Shown: piece after piece, positions 42,851 to 50,418 of the stretch
Layout: each line of letters starts with the position of its first letter
How positions within the stretch are numbered: position 1 is the stretch's first letter
Source: DIGJ01 sp036658435
GTDB lineage: Bacteria > Bacillota > Clostridia > Lachnospirales > Lachnospiraceae
Assembly (NCBI GenBank): GCA_036658435.1
Contig: JAVXEO010000007.1
Location: 1-50,570, forward strand
Length of the DNA: 50,570 nt
Direction of reading: 5' to 3'
Notes under the pieces: model-generated
Databases searched by the model: none
Told to the model about the DNA's origin: nothing
The model's input: the letters and a program-made list of their open reading frames with translations, nothing else
Made by a program: the position numbers and the translations under genes

Positions 42851-43775
42851 CGTTACCAATTCCTCCTTCAATGGAAAGAGAGTTGGAAGCACTTGCGGAG
42901 TTTGAATTAACAGAGGAGTAAGAAGATCCATTGATTGTAATGCTTCCCAATCCCTTTTCAATAGCCAGATGATAAGCATCCTGTGAATCCTCTAACTGCA
43001 GGTAGGTAGAGCCGACACCACATTCGATAACATTTTGTCCCTGCATCCTCCCACGGATAGAAACGGAACCGGTACCAACTTCAATGTCAGAACCTAAAAA
43101 GGAGACATTACGGAAGTCTATGGAACCAGTACCACATTCTAAATCAAGAAAGCGGGCAGTTAAATGATTCCCTTCTATGGAACCGGTACCGGCTTCTAAA
43201 TAAAGTTCGTTGGTTTCTAAATTATTCAAAGTAACGCTTCCGGTACCGGCGTCAATATCACAGGTATTGGCAACAAAGTCTTTTGGAAGAGTAATGGTAA
43301 TCGTACCACCTCTTAAAGAACGAAATCCATCACCGTCTAGAAAATCTCCAATCCAGGAGGAAAAAGATCTTCCCGAGAAAGTAGAATCTGTAACTCTTAA
43401 GACACCACCGTCACCAGTTACCTTACACTTTGTGCTTACATTTTTCATGTCAACATGAAACTCATCTCCGGTTTGGAGGATTACATGATTAATGGTAGCC
43501 TCAATGTCAATATCTCGAATTGCGCTATAGCTTTTTGAAAAGTCATAGGTCTTATAATTCATAGTTCCGGAATCTTCACTTTCATTGTCATAAAATTCAT
43601 CTTCAACCAATTCACTATCCTGTGAAATTTCAACATGACTCTTTGTACGGATGTTTGTAGTACTTAAATTAAGAAAACCGAAAATACCGCCTACGATACC
43701 CCCAATAATAGAAACGGCTAAAAAAATTGCAAAAATAGTTGCCAGTATTTTAATTATTTTTTGTCCATGGCTCAT
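42822..43775 (-). CDS. DUF4097 beta-repeat membrane-anchored protein (LiaG-like)
   Basis: The 317-residue protein has one N-terminal membrane anchor (about 8-33) and an extracytoplasmic region of beta-strand repeats with periodic GTGS motifs (DAGTGSVTL, EAGTGSIEG, ECGTGSIDF, EVGTGSVSI, GVGSTYL, GLGSITI). This is the DUF4097 right-handed beta-helix type. B. subtilis LiaG of the Lia envelope-stress system has the same domain. Its start overlaps the end of the LiaF-like gene by 4 nt, so the two are coupled. Function: probably cell-envelope stress sensing or signalling, inferred from the partner. Confidence 0.85.
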   Translation of the reverse strand: MSHGQKIIKILATIFAIFLAVSIIGGIVGGIFGFLNLSTTNIRTKSHVEISQDSELVEDEFYDNESEDSGTMNYKTYDFSKSYSAIRDIDIEATINHVILQTGDEFHVDMKNVSTKCKVTGDGGVLRVTDSTFSGRSFSSWIGDFLDGDGFRSLRGGTITITLPKDFVANTCDIDAGTGSVTLNNLETNELYLEAGTGSIEGNHLTARFLDLECGTGSIDFRNVSFLGSDIEVGTGSVSIRGRMQGQNVIECGVGSTYLQLEDSQDAYHLAIEKGLGSITINGSSYSSVNSNSASASNSLSIEGGIGNVSIDFAKQF

Positions 43776-44467
43776 TTAATATCCACACCTCCAAACATAC
43801 AGGTAGCATTTATATATACGGTGGGTGCACTTGGGTTTGCAAAGTTTCTCCGCTTGTTACTTACACCACCAAAAATAGGAGTAGAAGAAATCTGTACATT
43901 TATGTCGGAAGGAAGGTAAACTTCAATTCCGCCAAAGGTTGCATTGCAGTTGATAATAACATCTTCATTGATAATGGCCTGATCCAGTCTTAGGCATACC
44001 GAACCAAACACGGCGTCAAGAGAAGCTCCTTCAAAAACCTGATTATCAAAATTAATATTTTGTCCGGAAAAAGTGGCCGTATAATTTCGATCTCCACTTT
44101 TTACGCCATCCTTCATACGATTAAATTCTTGGTGCGAAGGACGGTGCCCTTTGAAGGAAGAAGAAAACATAATCCCCAGTCCTATGACAACAAGGATAAT
44201 AGGAACAAGCAATTTTCCAATAATATCCCCATCTAAAAAGCCCTGCCTTGTAAGAAGCAGAAGAAGACCAATAAGCAGACCAATAATAGAGCCGGTATTT
44301 GGTCCGTTTTCAATGATAGAAATAAAACAGGGAACGATAATAAACAAAGTCCACCAACCGGCAAAAAATAAAGTAAAGTTCCAAAATCCAAAAGCATTTC
44401 CGGCAAAACCAACGCCCAGTACTACAAAGAACAATCCCCAGAGGAGATTGGAAATTCTTGGTTTCAT
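43772..44467 (-). CDS. LiaF-like membrane protein (cell-wall-active antibiotic response family)
   Basis: A 231-residue protein with four N-terminal transmembrane helices (about 7-110), followed by a soluble beta-rich C-terminal domain with repeats of FGG/FGS turns (DAVFGSVCLRL, NATFGGIEVYL, TPIFGGVSN, CMFGGVDIK). This matches LiaF, which keeps the LiaS kinase inactive. In B. subtilis liaF sits with liaG, liaS and liaR; here only F and G are present. A GGAGG ribosome binding site precedes the ATG. Two CAA(A/T)TGTCAT copies 20 bp apart lie upstream (44521-44550). Confidence 0.82.
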   Translation of the reverse strand: MKPRISNLLWGLFFVVLGVGFAGNAFGFWNFTLFFAGWWTLFIIVPCFISIIENGPNTGSIIGLLIGLLLLLTRQGFLDGDIIGKLLVPIILVVIGLGIMFSSSFKGHRPSHQEFNRMKDGVKSGDRNYTATFSGQNINFDNQVFEGASLDAVFGSVCLRLDQAIINEDVIINCNATFGGIEVYLPSDINVQISSTPIFGGVSNKRRNFANPSAPTVYINATCMFGGVDIK

Positions 44468-44520
44468 AATAAATCCTCCTAAAGTATTTCATTTATTTAA
44501 TAAACTTATCTTATACGAAA

Positions 44521-44550
44521 CAAATGTCATATGGTAGTTACAATTGTCAT
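44521..44550. promoter_or_regulatory. 20-bp-phased direct repeats upstream of the LiaF-like gene
   Basis: CAAATGTCAT (44521-44530) and CAATTGTCAT (44541-44550) repeat on the same strand with a 20-bp period, about two helical turns. This is typical of a response-regulator dimer site between divergent genes. Which protein binds is unknown. Confidence 0.4.
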
Positions 44551-44565
44551 AAATTCGAATTACGA

Positions 44566-44594
44566 TTGTAAAAATACAGGGTTTAGTATACAAT
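44566..44594 (+). promoter_or_regulatory. Promoter of the isochorismatase-ECF unit
   Basis: TTGTAA (44566-44571), 17-nt spacer, TACAAT (44589-44594). Confidence 0.5.
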
Positions 44595-44686
44595 AAAAAA
44601 AGTAAATATTTTAGCAATTGGTAAAGACAAAACGTACAAAATTACAATAAGTTTAAATAAGAAAAAGAAAGGGAAAAGGTTATAAA

Positions 44687-45205
44687 ATGGATTTTTTAAT
44701 TGTAGTAGATATGCAAAATGATTTTGTGGATGGAGCACTAGGGACAAAGGAAGCCATGGCAATCGTTCCACGGGTTGTGGATAAGATTAAAAATTTCCAA
44801 GGTAGAGTTCTGTATACAATGGACACCCACGGAGAGGACTACATGAATACTCAAGAGGGAAAGAGCCTTCCGGTAAAGCATTGTGTGAAAGATACAAGAG
44901 GGTGGGAACTGTATCCACCGGTGGCGCTCCTTTGCAAAGAGGAAGCCATTGAAAAGCAAACCTTTGGAAGTGTAAAACTGGGACAGATTCTATTTGCAGA
45001 AAATGAGAGAGAAAAGATTGATTCCATAACGCTGATTGGATTGTGCACCGATATTTGTGTAATTTCCAATGCCTTATTAATTAAATCTTTTTTGCCGGAA
45101 GTGCCGGTTATTGTGGATGAGTCCTGCTGCGCAGGTGTGACTATAAATAGCCATAAAGGGGCATTGGAAGCCATGAAAATGTGTCAGATTGAAATCCGGC
45201 AGTAA
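44687..45205 (+). CDS. pncA: Nicotinamidase-like cysteine hydrolase (isochorismatase superfamily)
   Basis: The 172-residue protein has the catalytic triad Asp8 (VVDMQNDFV), Lys90 (EKQTFGS) and Cys124 (GLCTDICV). Metal ligands Asp46, His48 (MDTHGED) and His65 are in the nicotinamidase arrangement. The enzyme would deamidate nicotinamide to nicotinate for NAD salvage. It lies just upstream of a complete ECF transporter whose S component is of unknown specificity, with no clear terminator between. Cotranscription suggests, but does not prove, that the transporter carries a pyridine such as nicotinamide or nicotinate. The superfamily is firm; the substrate is inferred. Confidence 0.83.
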   Translation: MDFLIVVDMQNDFVDGALGTKEAMAIVPRVVDKIKNFQGRVLYTMDTHGEDYMNTQEGKSLPVKHCVKDTRGWELYPPVALLCKEEAIEKQTFGSVKLGQILFAENEREKIDSITLIGLCTDICVISNALLIKSFLPEVPVIVDESCCAGVTINSHKGALEAMKMCQIEIRQ

Positions 45206-45267
45206 ATAAGATCATGATAATGCATCAAGCATTTATGATAAAAACAATATTAACGGAGGTTAAAATT

Positions 45268-45882
45268 ATGAGTAAAAAAGGGAAGAGTTTATGGTCAATG
45301 AAATTTAACACGGCAACACTGGTACTGATACCCGCGGCCATTGGTATTAATTATCTGGGAAAATTATTTGCAGGTGTATTGAAACTGCCATTATGGCTGG
45401 ATTCAATTGGTACCTGTCTTGCAGCGGTTCTTGCGGGACCAATAGCAGGAGCGATTTGTGGAGCCGCAAATAATATTATTTATGGACTTACGATGGATCC
45501 CATTTCCACCGTGTATGCATTGACAAATATTGCAATTGGATTGGTAGTTGGTATGATGGCTTATAAAGGGTATATGAAAAATATCAAACTTTCCCTTCTG
45601 ACAGCAGTTGCAACCGGCTTGGTGGCAGTTATTGTATCAACACCCCTTAATATGATTTTTTGGGGAGGAACCACTGGAAATGTATGGGGGGATGCTGTTT
45701 ACGCATGGGGAGTTGCCAACCACCTTCCTGTATTTTTTGCGTCTTTCTTAGATGAAATTGTGGTAGACTTACCAGATAAGATTGCCGTTTTACTTATTGT
45801 ATTTGGAATATCCAAAGGTCTTCCAAAAAATCTTATTTCCTTGTATCAAAGCAGTGATACAATAGAAAGCCTCGATAAGTAG
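45268..45882 (+). CDS. ECF transporter substrate-binding S component
   Basis: I start at the ATG at 45268 behind GGAGG, giving 204 residues with about six membrane segments. The signature region LPLWLDSIGTCLAAVLAGPIAGAICGAANNIIYG is typical of ECF S components, with a substrate-pocket-like loop. It is followed directly by EcfT and two ATPases, so it has its own energising module (group I ECF). Substrate is unknown; linkage to a nicotinamidase-like gene hints at a vitamin B3 compound. Other S-component families carry riboflavin, thiamine, purines and related molecules, and cannot be excluded by sequence. Confidence 0.88.
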   Translation: MSKKGKSLWSMKFNTATLVLIPAAIGINYLGKLFAGVLKLPLWLDSIGTCLAAVLAGPIAGAICGAANNIIYGLTMDPISTVYALTNIAIGLVVGMMAYKGYMKNIKLSLLTAVATGLVAVIVSTPLNMIFWGGTTGNVWGDAVYAWGVANHLPVFFASFLDEIVVDLPDKIAVLLIVFGISKGLPKNLISLYQSSDTIESLDK

Positions 45883-45891
45883 GAAAATAAA

Positions 45892-46668
45892 ATGAAGAGT
45901 ATTAGCTTATATGAAGAGAAGGGTTCTCTGCTAAATAAACTGGCACCAGAAAGCAAGATTTTTTACATAATGACTGCCTTATTTTTGCCAATCATAGTAG
46001 GCAGTAAAACAGTTAGTGTCGTATTTATAGCGACCAGTGTTATATTATTGCTTTTTTCAAAAGTTCTAAAGAAAACCCTTCCGATTTTGGGCGTTTCCGG
46101 TTTTATTTTATTGACGGTTGTTGTGATTCAGGGACTTTTTCGAGCTGGGAATGTGACTTGTGTGCTGCGTTTTGGCCCCATTGCTTTTTATAAAGAAGGC
46201 TTACTGTTTGCACTTACCATTGTAATAAATGTATTAAATATCTTGCTGAGTTTCTGTGTCTTAATTTTGACTACGAAACCTTCCGATATGATTGAGAATT
46301 TTGTAAGAAAGGGATTTTCTCCAAGATTTGGATATGTTTTTATTTCTGTGTTTCAGATTATTCCACAAATGACAGAAACCATGGTAACCATTACGGATGC
46401 ACAACGCAGCCGGGGTATGGAGACAGAAGGGAACCTTCTTGTTCGAATCAAGGCATTTATTCCCTTAATATCGCCGGTGGTTATGAGCTCACTGATTAAT
46501 ACAAAAGAGCGTGCACTGGCGCTGGAGGTTAGAGGATTTAATGCAAAGAACAAGAAAACCTTTTTAAATGAGGAGAAAAAGACAAGGGCGGACAAGTTTT
46601 TACAGATGGGTCTGCTTTTGGTACTACTGGTAGGAATAATCTGGAGGGTGTTAGAATGTCTAAGGTAG
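45892..46668 (+). CDS. ecfT: ECF transporter transmembrane coupling component EcfT
   Basis: The 258-residue protein has about five membrane segments and a cytoplasmic helical region. Both coupling motifs that contact the ATPases are present: AQRSRGM (about 165-171) and ALEVRGF (about 205-211). EcfT transmits ATP hydrolysis to the S component. AGGAAA precedes the ATG, and the end overlaps the next gene by 13 nt, so translation is coupled. Confidence 0.94.
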   Translation: MKSISLYEEKGSLLNKLAPESKIFYIMTALFLPIIVGSKTVSVVFIATSVILLLFSKVLKKTLPILGVSGFILLTVVVIQGLFRAGNVTCVLRFGPIAFYKEGLLFALTIVINVLNILLSFCVLILTTKPSDMIENFVRKGFSPRFGYVFISVFQIIPQMTETMVTITDAQRSRGMETEGNLLVRIKAFIPLISPVVMSSLINTKERALALEVRGFNAKNKKTFLNEEKKTRADKFLQMGLLLVLLVGIIWRVLECLR

Positions 46669-47507
46669 TTGTTGAGAACTTAAAGTATAAATACCCTGGA
46701 ACGGAGGAACTGGCACTGGATGGAATTACATTTTCCGCAGAACCGGGAGAATTTGTGGGAATTATTGGAAAAAACAGTTCTGGGAAAAGCACTCTCTGCC
46801 AGGCAATTGCCGGACTGGTGCCTAATTTTTATAAGGGTTCTTACGGCGGAAGAGTTATGGTTGGTGATTTGGAAGTAAAGAAAGTAGACATCAGCCAGTT
46901 ATGTGAAAGGGTAGGGATTGTATTTCAAAATCCTTTTAATCAGGTAACGGGTTCGAAACTAACGGTTTTTGAAGAGATTGCATTTGGTTTGGAAAATCTG
47001 GGAATTGAAAAAGCGGAGATGATAAGGCGTATTGAGGAGGCAATGGAACTTCTGGATATTAGTAAATACAAAGATAGGAATCCTTTTGATTTATCAGGGG
47101 GACAAATGCAGCGTATGGCAATTGCCGGTATTATTGCTATGAAACCGGAGATTATTATTTTAGATGAACCAACCTCACAGCTTGATCCACAAGGAAGAGA
47201 AGAGGTCTACCGGGCTGTTCACAAACTCAGCAAAAAAGGAATTACCATTTTCATGGTAGAGCATAACATGGAAAAAATAGCGGCCTATAGCAATCGTGTA
47301 CTTTTACTTCATGAAGGGAAACAAATCGATTATGATACGCCACAGAATATTTTTTCAAGAGAAGATTTGGAGAAGTATGGCGTAGAAGCCCCTTCCTTTA
47401 CCAAAATCTGCAGGGGAATAGGCAAAAGAAATCCAAAGACCGGATGCTATCCGGTTACCCTGGAGGAAGCCGGTGCGCTATTAAAGCAAGTAAAGGAGAA
47501 TGCTTAA
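46656..47507 (+). CDS. ECF ATPase A (canonical signature)
   Basis: The 283-residue ABC ATPase has Walker A GKNSSGKST (38-46), Q loop FQNPFNQ, signature LSGGQMQRMAIAGI and Walker B IIILDEPTSQLD. All catalytic elements look intact. It pairs with the next gene, which has an atypical signature, in a heterodimer. It overlaps ecfT by 13 nt and the next ATPase by one base (TAATG). Confidence 0.92.
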   Translation: MSKVVVENLKYKYPGTEELALDGITFSAEPGEFVGIIGKNSSGKSTLCQAIAGLVPNFYKGSYGGRVMVGDLEVKKVDISQLCERVGIVFQNPFNQVTGSKLTVFEEIAFGLENLGIEKAEMIRRIEEAMELLDISKYKDRNPFDLSGGQMQRMAIAGIIAMKPEIIILDEPTSQLDPQGREEVYRAVHKLSKKGITIFMVEHNMEKIAAYSNRVLLLHEGKQIDYDTPQNIFSREDLEKYGVEAPSFTKICRGIGKRNPKTGCYPVTLEEAGALLKQVKENA

Positions 47508-48310
47508 TGGATACAAAAAATATACTTGAGATTCAGAACTTACATTTCTCTTATACGCCGGCAGAAGAAATTTTAAGTGGACTAAATTTTACCCTGGACC
47601 ATCGTTCTACAGCCATTATCGGTCAAAATGGTGCAGGAAAAACAACGTTTGTGAAATTGTTAAAGGGCTTGCTGCGTCCCAATACAGGTGCTATTTTCTT
47701 TGAAGGAAAGGATATTTCCGGCATGACCGTTGCGCAATTGGCAAAACATATTGGAATGGTATTTCAAAATCCCAATGACCAGATTTTTAAAAACCGTGTT
47801 ATTGATGAGGTTATGTTTGGCCCATTAAAAATTGGAATGAACGAGGCAGCAGCGAAAGAAAAAGCAGAAGAGGCCTTAGAACTGGTAGGAATGCAGGAAT
47901 TAGCGGAGAAAAATCCTTATGATTTAGGATTATCCAGTCGAAAGCTGGTGGCGATTGCTTCTATTGCGGCCATGGATACGAAGGTTATTATATTAGACGA
48001 GCCCACCATCGCACAGGACTATCATGGAAAAGAGCGGATTCAGTCAGTTGTTCAAAAACTTCGCAAGGAAGGGAAGACGATTATCACCATTATTCATGAT
48101 ATGGATTTTGTGGCAGAAACCTTTGAGCGTGCCATTGTATTTGCACAGGGGAAGATTCTCTTAGATGGAACAACAAGGGAGGTATTCGCAGAAAAGGATA
48201 TTTTGAAAGAAGCGTATTTAGAGCAGCCCGGAGTAACCAGATTATGTCAGAACCTTGGTTATAAAGAAATTTTTCTTTCAGCAGAGGAATTTATTAATAA
48301 GATAAAGTAA
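47507..48310 (+). CDS. ECF ATPase A' with degenerate ABC signature
   Basis: I start at the ATG at 47507, which shares its A with the preceding stop codon and follows AAGGAG; an upstream frame would extend into the previous gene. The 267-residue ATPase has a normal Walker A GQNGAGKTT (39-47) and Walker B IILDEPT (161-167). The signature, however, reads LSSRK (142-146) instead of LSGGQ, and the D-loop is AQD. One of the two ATP sites of the heterodimer is therefore probably inactive or modified, as seen in asymmetric ABC ATPases and several ECF A' subunits. Confidence 0.92.
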   Translation: MDTKNILEIQNLHFSYTPAEEILSGLNFTLDHRSTAIIGQNGAGKTTFVKLLKGLLRPNTGAIFFEGKDISGMTVAQLAKHIGMVFQNPNDQIFKNRVIDEVMFGPLKIGMNEAAAKEKAEEALELVGMQELAEKNPYDLGLSSRKLVAIASIAAMDTKVIILDEPTIAQDYHGKERIQSVVQKLRKEGKTIITIIHDMDFVAETFERAIVFAQGKILLDGTTREVFAEKDILKEAYLEQPGVTRLCQNLGYKEIFLSAEEFINKIK

Positions 48311-48340
48311 AAAAGTTTTTTTCTGCATAGCGGAAAATTC

Positions 48341-48388
48341 AAAAATCATCAAACCAATGGAAAAATTCTTTTGGTTTGATGATTTTTT
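48341..48388. terminator. Bidirectional terminator after the ECF operon
   Basis: A 17-bp stem (AAAAATCATCAAACCAA with TTGGTTTGATGATTTTT), T-rich on both sides. It separates the ECF operon from the convergent glycosyltransferase gene. Confidence 0.88.
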
Positions 48389-48411
48389 GTTTTGCTTATT
48401 TTTTGTTTTGT

Positions 48412-49656
48412 TTATTTTTTCGAGGAAAGCATAATCTTTTTCCATGCTTTTTTTGTATTTTCAAAATCCTCAAAATGTTCCGTTACGTGTTCTCTATAGT
48501 ATAAAAATTCTTTTAATATGGTTTGAAAATCATGAATTCCAAAATAGAGACAAATTTTAGGGAGGACGGTTCGAAGCCCTTCTTCTATTTGAATCATTTG
48601 CTTTTCATAGTTGTCAGGCTGGGTAATGTATAGCAAAAGAGGTTTATATCGAATCCAGCCAATGGAGGCATGTAGAAACCGCTTGGAAATAGCAGGAGAG
48701 TCGGCATCCATTACACGTAAAGAACTTGGTAGTACCCCACTTAATAGCTGTCCGTAGGCGGAGAACCCATCATGAAAAGTATAACAGGGAACCTTAAGAA
48801 CCGTGCAGTCGGTAATGCAGGTGCTCAAAAAAGTGTCTTCACCCCGAGCTCCCGGTGGATTGTAGAAGGGGAATAACTTGCTTGGATTTTTTAGATTTAA
48901 GGCAAGATTTGCGCCGGAAATAAATTTCATTCCGTTCACACTTTCAACGGGCTGTACGGGCTGGCTATCCATTATTTTCGGATCGGCATAGGTAATACCA
49001 CCTTCCTGCATTTTTTCTTTAATAGAAGGCCAGTTGATAATGTCATTGCTGATGCTTTCAATAAAAATACGAAATTCAGCTTCAGAAAGTGTTTCATTAA
49101 AATGTAGACGGGGAATGGGAGAAATATATCCACAATGATAACCGTTTGTGATATCTGCATTTTGAAGATTTTTCATGTGGGTAGACAAAATTTCCTGCCC
49201 CCTCCAGGCAATTCCATTTTCTAATTTTATGGCAGCCAGTGGATATTCATCATCATCAAGAAAAATAAGGGAGTCCATTTTATTTTTGATTGCAAAATAT
49301 AAAACTGCATTTCTTTTCATGGCGTAACCTTCACCAAAGATTAGTTTTGATTCTTTGGTTGTAATCACTTTTTCTGCAATAAGAGACTTTGCTTCATTTG
49401 CCACAGCAATGGGACCCAAATAGTAAATGGTATCAATGGCTCCTAATATTTGTTCATCGGTAACCTGATAATCACTAATTTGCGTACTCGTATATTTTAA
49501 GTCATAGGCTACAAAAAGATGTAGGGCATATTTTTTTGAATTTAAAAAATCATTTTCAGAAAAGCTGCGAACATAGGAGGTCAAAACACTTTTAAAGTTC
49601 TTTCTTCCTGTTACAAAGCCAATCCCAATATTGATTTTTTTGCTGCTATTTTTCAT
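48412..49656 (-). CDS. GT-A-fold glycosyltransferase-like protein
   Basis: Starting at the ATG at 49656 (a TTG five codons earlier is possible), the protein has 414 residues and no membrane span. The Asp-rich motif LIFLDDDEYPL lies near residue 135, as in GT2-type nucleotide-sugar binding. A second acidic segment PGARGEDTFLST near 268, then GQLLSGVLP, recall the acceptor/catalytic region. I do not recognise a named family; GT2-like or an uncharacterised GT-A group fits best. Target (flagellin, capsule or wall) is unknown. The small lysine-rich gene on the same strand ends 130 nt before this start, so it is probably cotranscribed. Confidence 0.65.
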   Translation of the reverse strand: MKNSSKKINIGIGFVTGRKNFKSVLTSYVRSFSENDFLNSKKYALHLFVAYDLKYTSTQISDYQVTDEQILGAIDTIYYLGPIAVANEAKSLIAEKVITTKESKLIFGEGYAMKRNAVLYFAIKNKMDSLIFLDDDEYPLAAIKLENGIAWRGQEILSTHMKNLQNADITNGYHCGYISPIPRLHFNETLSEAEFRIFIESISNDIINWPSIKEKMQEGGITYADPKIMDSQPVQPVESVNGMKFISGANLALNLKNPSKLFPFYNPPGARGEDTFLSTCITDCTVLKVPCYTFHDGFSAYGQLLSGVLPSSLRVMDADSPAISKRFLHASIGWIRYKPLLLYITQPDNYEKQMIQIEEGLRTVLPKICLYFGIHDFQTILKEFLYYREHVTEHFEDFENTKKAWKKIMLSSKK

Positions 49657-49785
49657 CTGTTTGCCACACAATCAGATTAGGACGACTTTCCAATATATGC
49701 GTTTTTTGGCAAATGGGACTTCCCATTAAAACTTTTTGTTTTCTCAGTTGAATTACCTCATTCTGCCTGTTGGCAGTTTGCTTTC

Positions 49786-49914
49786 TTATATTTTCTTTTT
49801 TGGTTTTTTAACTAAAACGGGTTCTGGTGCAGGCTCTGCCTTTGTGGATGCCACCACTGCTTTATCTACTGCTTTTTTCTTCTTTTTTTCTTTTTTAGGA
49901 TTCTTGTCTCCCAT
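49786..49914 (-). CDS. Small lysine-rich basic protein, 42 residues
   Basis: A short ORF missed by simple length cut-offs, with ATG at 49914, an AGGTG site upstream and TAA at 49786. The product is rich in lysine (MGDKNPKKEKKKKK start, KKPKKKI end) with Ala/Pro/Val between, hence strongly basic and probably disordered. Such a protein may bind nucleic acids or acidic polymers. Its position ahead of a glycosyltransferase gene, with its own structured leader and promoter, suggests a real gene rather than a chance ORF. Function unknown. Confidence 0.55.
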   Translation of the reverse strand: MGDKNPKKEKKKKKAVDKAVVASTKAEPAPEPVLVKKPKKKI

Positions 49915-49950
49915 AATATACACCTACTTTCTTTTTTTATAAAAGGATAA

Positions 49951-50034
49951 AGAGTCTGCTTTGCAGACTCTCACGCCAAAGCGCGGTCACTTCAGTGACC
50001 ATATTCCATAGCGCTGCGTGCGCACCCACAGCGG
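49951..50034. other. Tandem hairpin array in the upstream region of the lysine-rich gene
   Basis: Three back-to-back hairpins: AGAGTCTGC-TTT-GCAGACTCT (49951-49971), GGTCACT-TC-AGTGACC (49985-50000), and a GC-rich imperfect hairpin around GTGCGCAC (50012-50034). A fourth, the 34-bp palindrome, follows at 50041. No ORF crosses them. The segment is more GC-rich than its surroundings. From 50106 to 50418 I see only the promoter at 50159-50187 and the downstream gene's upstream region. Confidence 0.6.
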
Positions 50035-50040
50035 AGCGTT

Positions 50041-50074
50041 TTTATGTAATAGGAGCACTTTCCTATTACATAAA
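50041..50074 (-). repeat. Post-terminator palindromic repeat, copy 4 (complete, reversed)
   Basis: Exact reverse complement of copy 2, complete over 34 nt. On the minus strand it starts in the U-tract of the terminator at 50072-50105, the same relative orientation as copies 1-3. Confidence 0.88.
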
Positions 50075-50105
50075 AAAAAGTCACTACCCTCTTGGAAAGT
50101 GACTT
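50072..50105 (-). terminator. Terminator or attenuator downstream of the 50.16-kb minus-strand promoter
   Basis: On the minus strand an 8-9-bp stem AAGTCACT/AGTGACTT, a 12-nt loop, then TTTTTTTT. With the promoter at 50159-50187 it would release an RNA of about 80 nt unless transcription reads through into the lysine-rich gene. Confidence 0.75.
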
Positions 50106-50152
50106 GGTTACCTATTTAAACAAGTTGTTAACAAAAAGTAATAGTTGCTAAC
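50080..50152 (-). ncRNA. Candidate short leader RNA or sRNA (~75-80 nt)
   Basis: Bounded by the promoter (TTGACA/TATGCT at 50187-50159) and the terminator at 50072-50105. No ORF with a ribosome binding site. Two near-identical 9-mers GTTAGCAAC/GTTAACAAC (50144-50152 and 50124-50132) occur 20 bp apart at its 5' end. It may be a stand-alone sRNA or an attenuated leader for the downstream lysine-rich and glycosyltransferase genes. Confidence 0.45.
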
Positions 50153-50158
50153 GAATTA

Positions 50159-50187
50159 AGCATAGCACAAGAAATAAAAAATGTCAA
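50159..50187 (-). promoter_or_regulatory. Minus-strand promoter near 50.17 kb
   Basis: On the minus strand TTGACA (50182-50187), 17-nt spacer, TATGCT (50159-50164). Confidence 0.6.
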
Positions 50188-50418
50188 ATCGTGTACAAAG
50201 ATTTCTATTTTGAACAATTGTGTACTAGGATTTCCTTTTTTGAAAGGCTGAAAATCTACCTTCTGAATTGAAGAAAATATCTTTGCAAAAAAATGATATT
50301 TGCAAAAATTAGGAGAAAATGTAGACGGAACCTATCGGATTTGGCATTTTCTAAATCGACGGAACGCTAGATAATGGAATAAAATTATGATATACTTGCA
50401 TAAAAGGAGAGCTGCAAA

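Noticed and set aside
49736..49942. Plus-strand 68-residue Phe-rich ORF
   Set aside because: It is the antisense of the lysine-rich gene (lysine codons read as Phe) and lacks a ribosome binding site.
49951..50074. Hairpin array as a CRISPR array or an attachment site
   Set aside because: The stems differ in sequence, spacers are irregular, and there are no cas or integrase genes.
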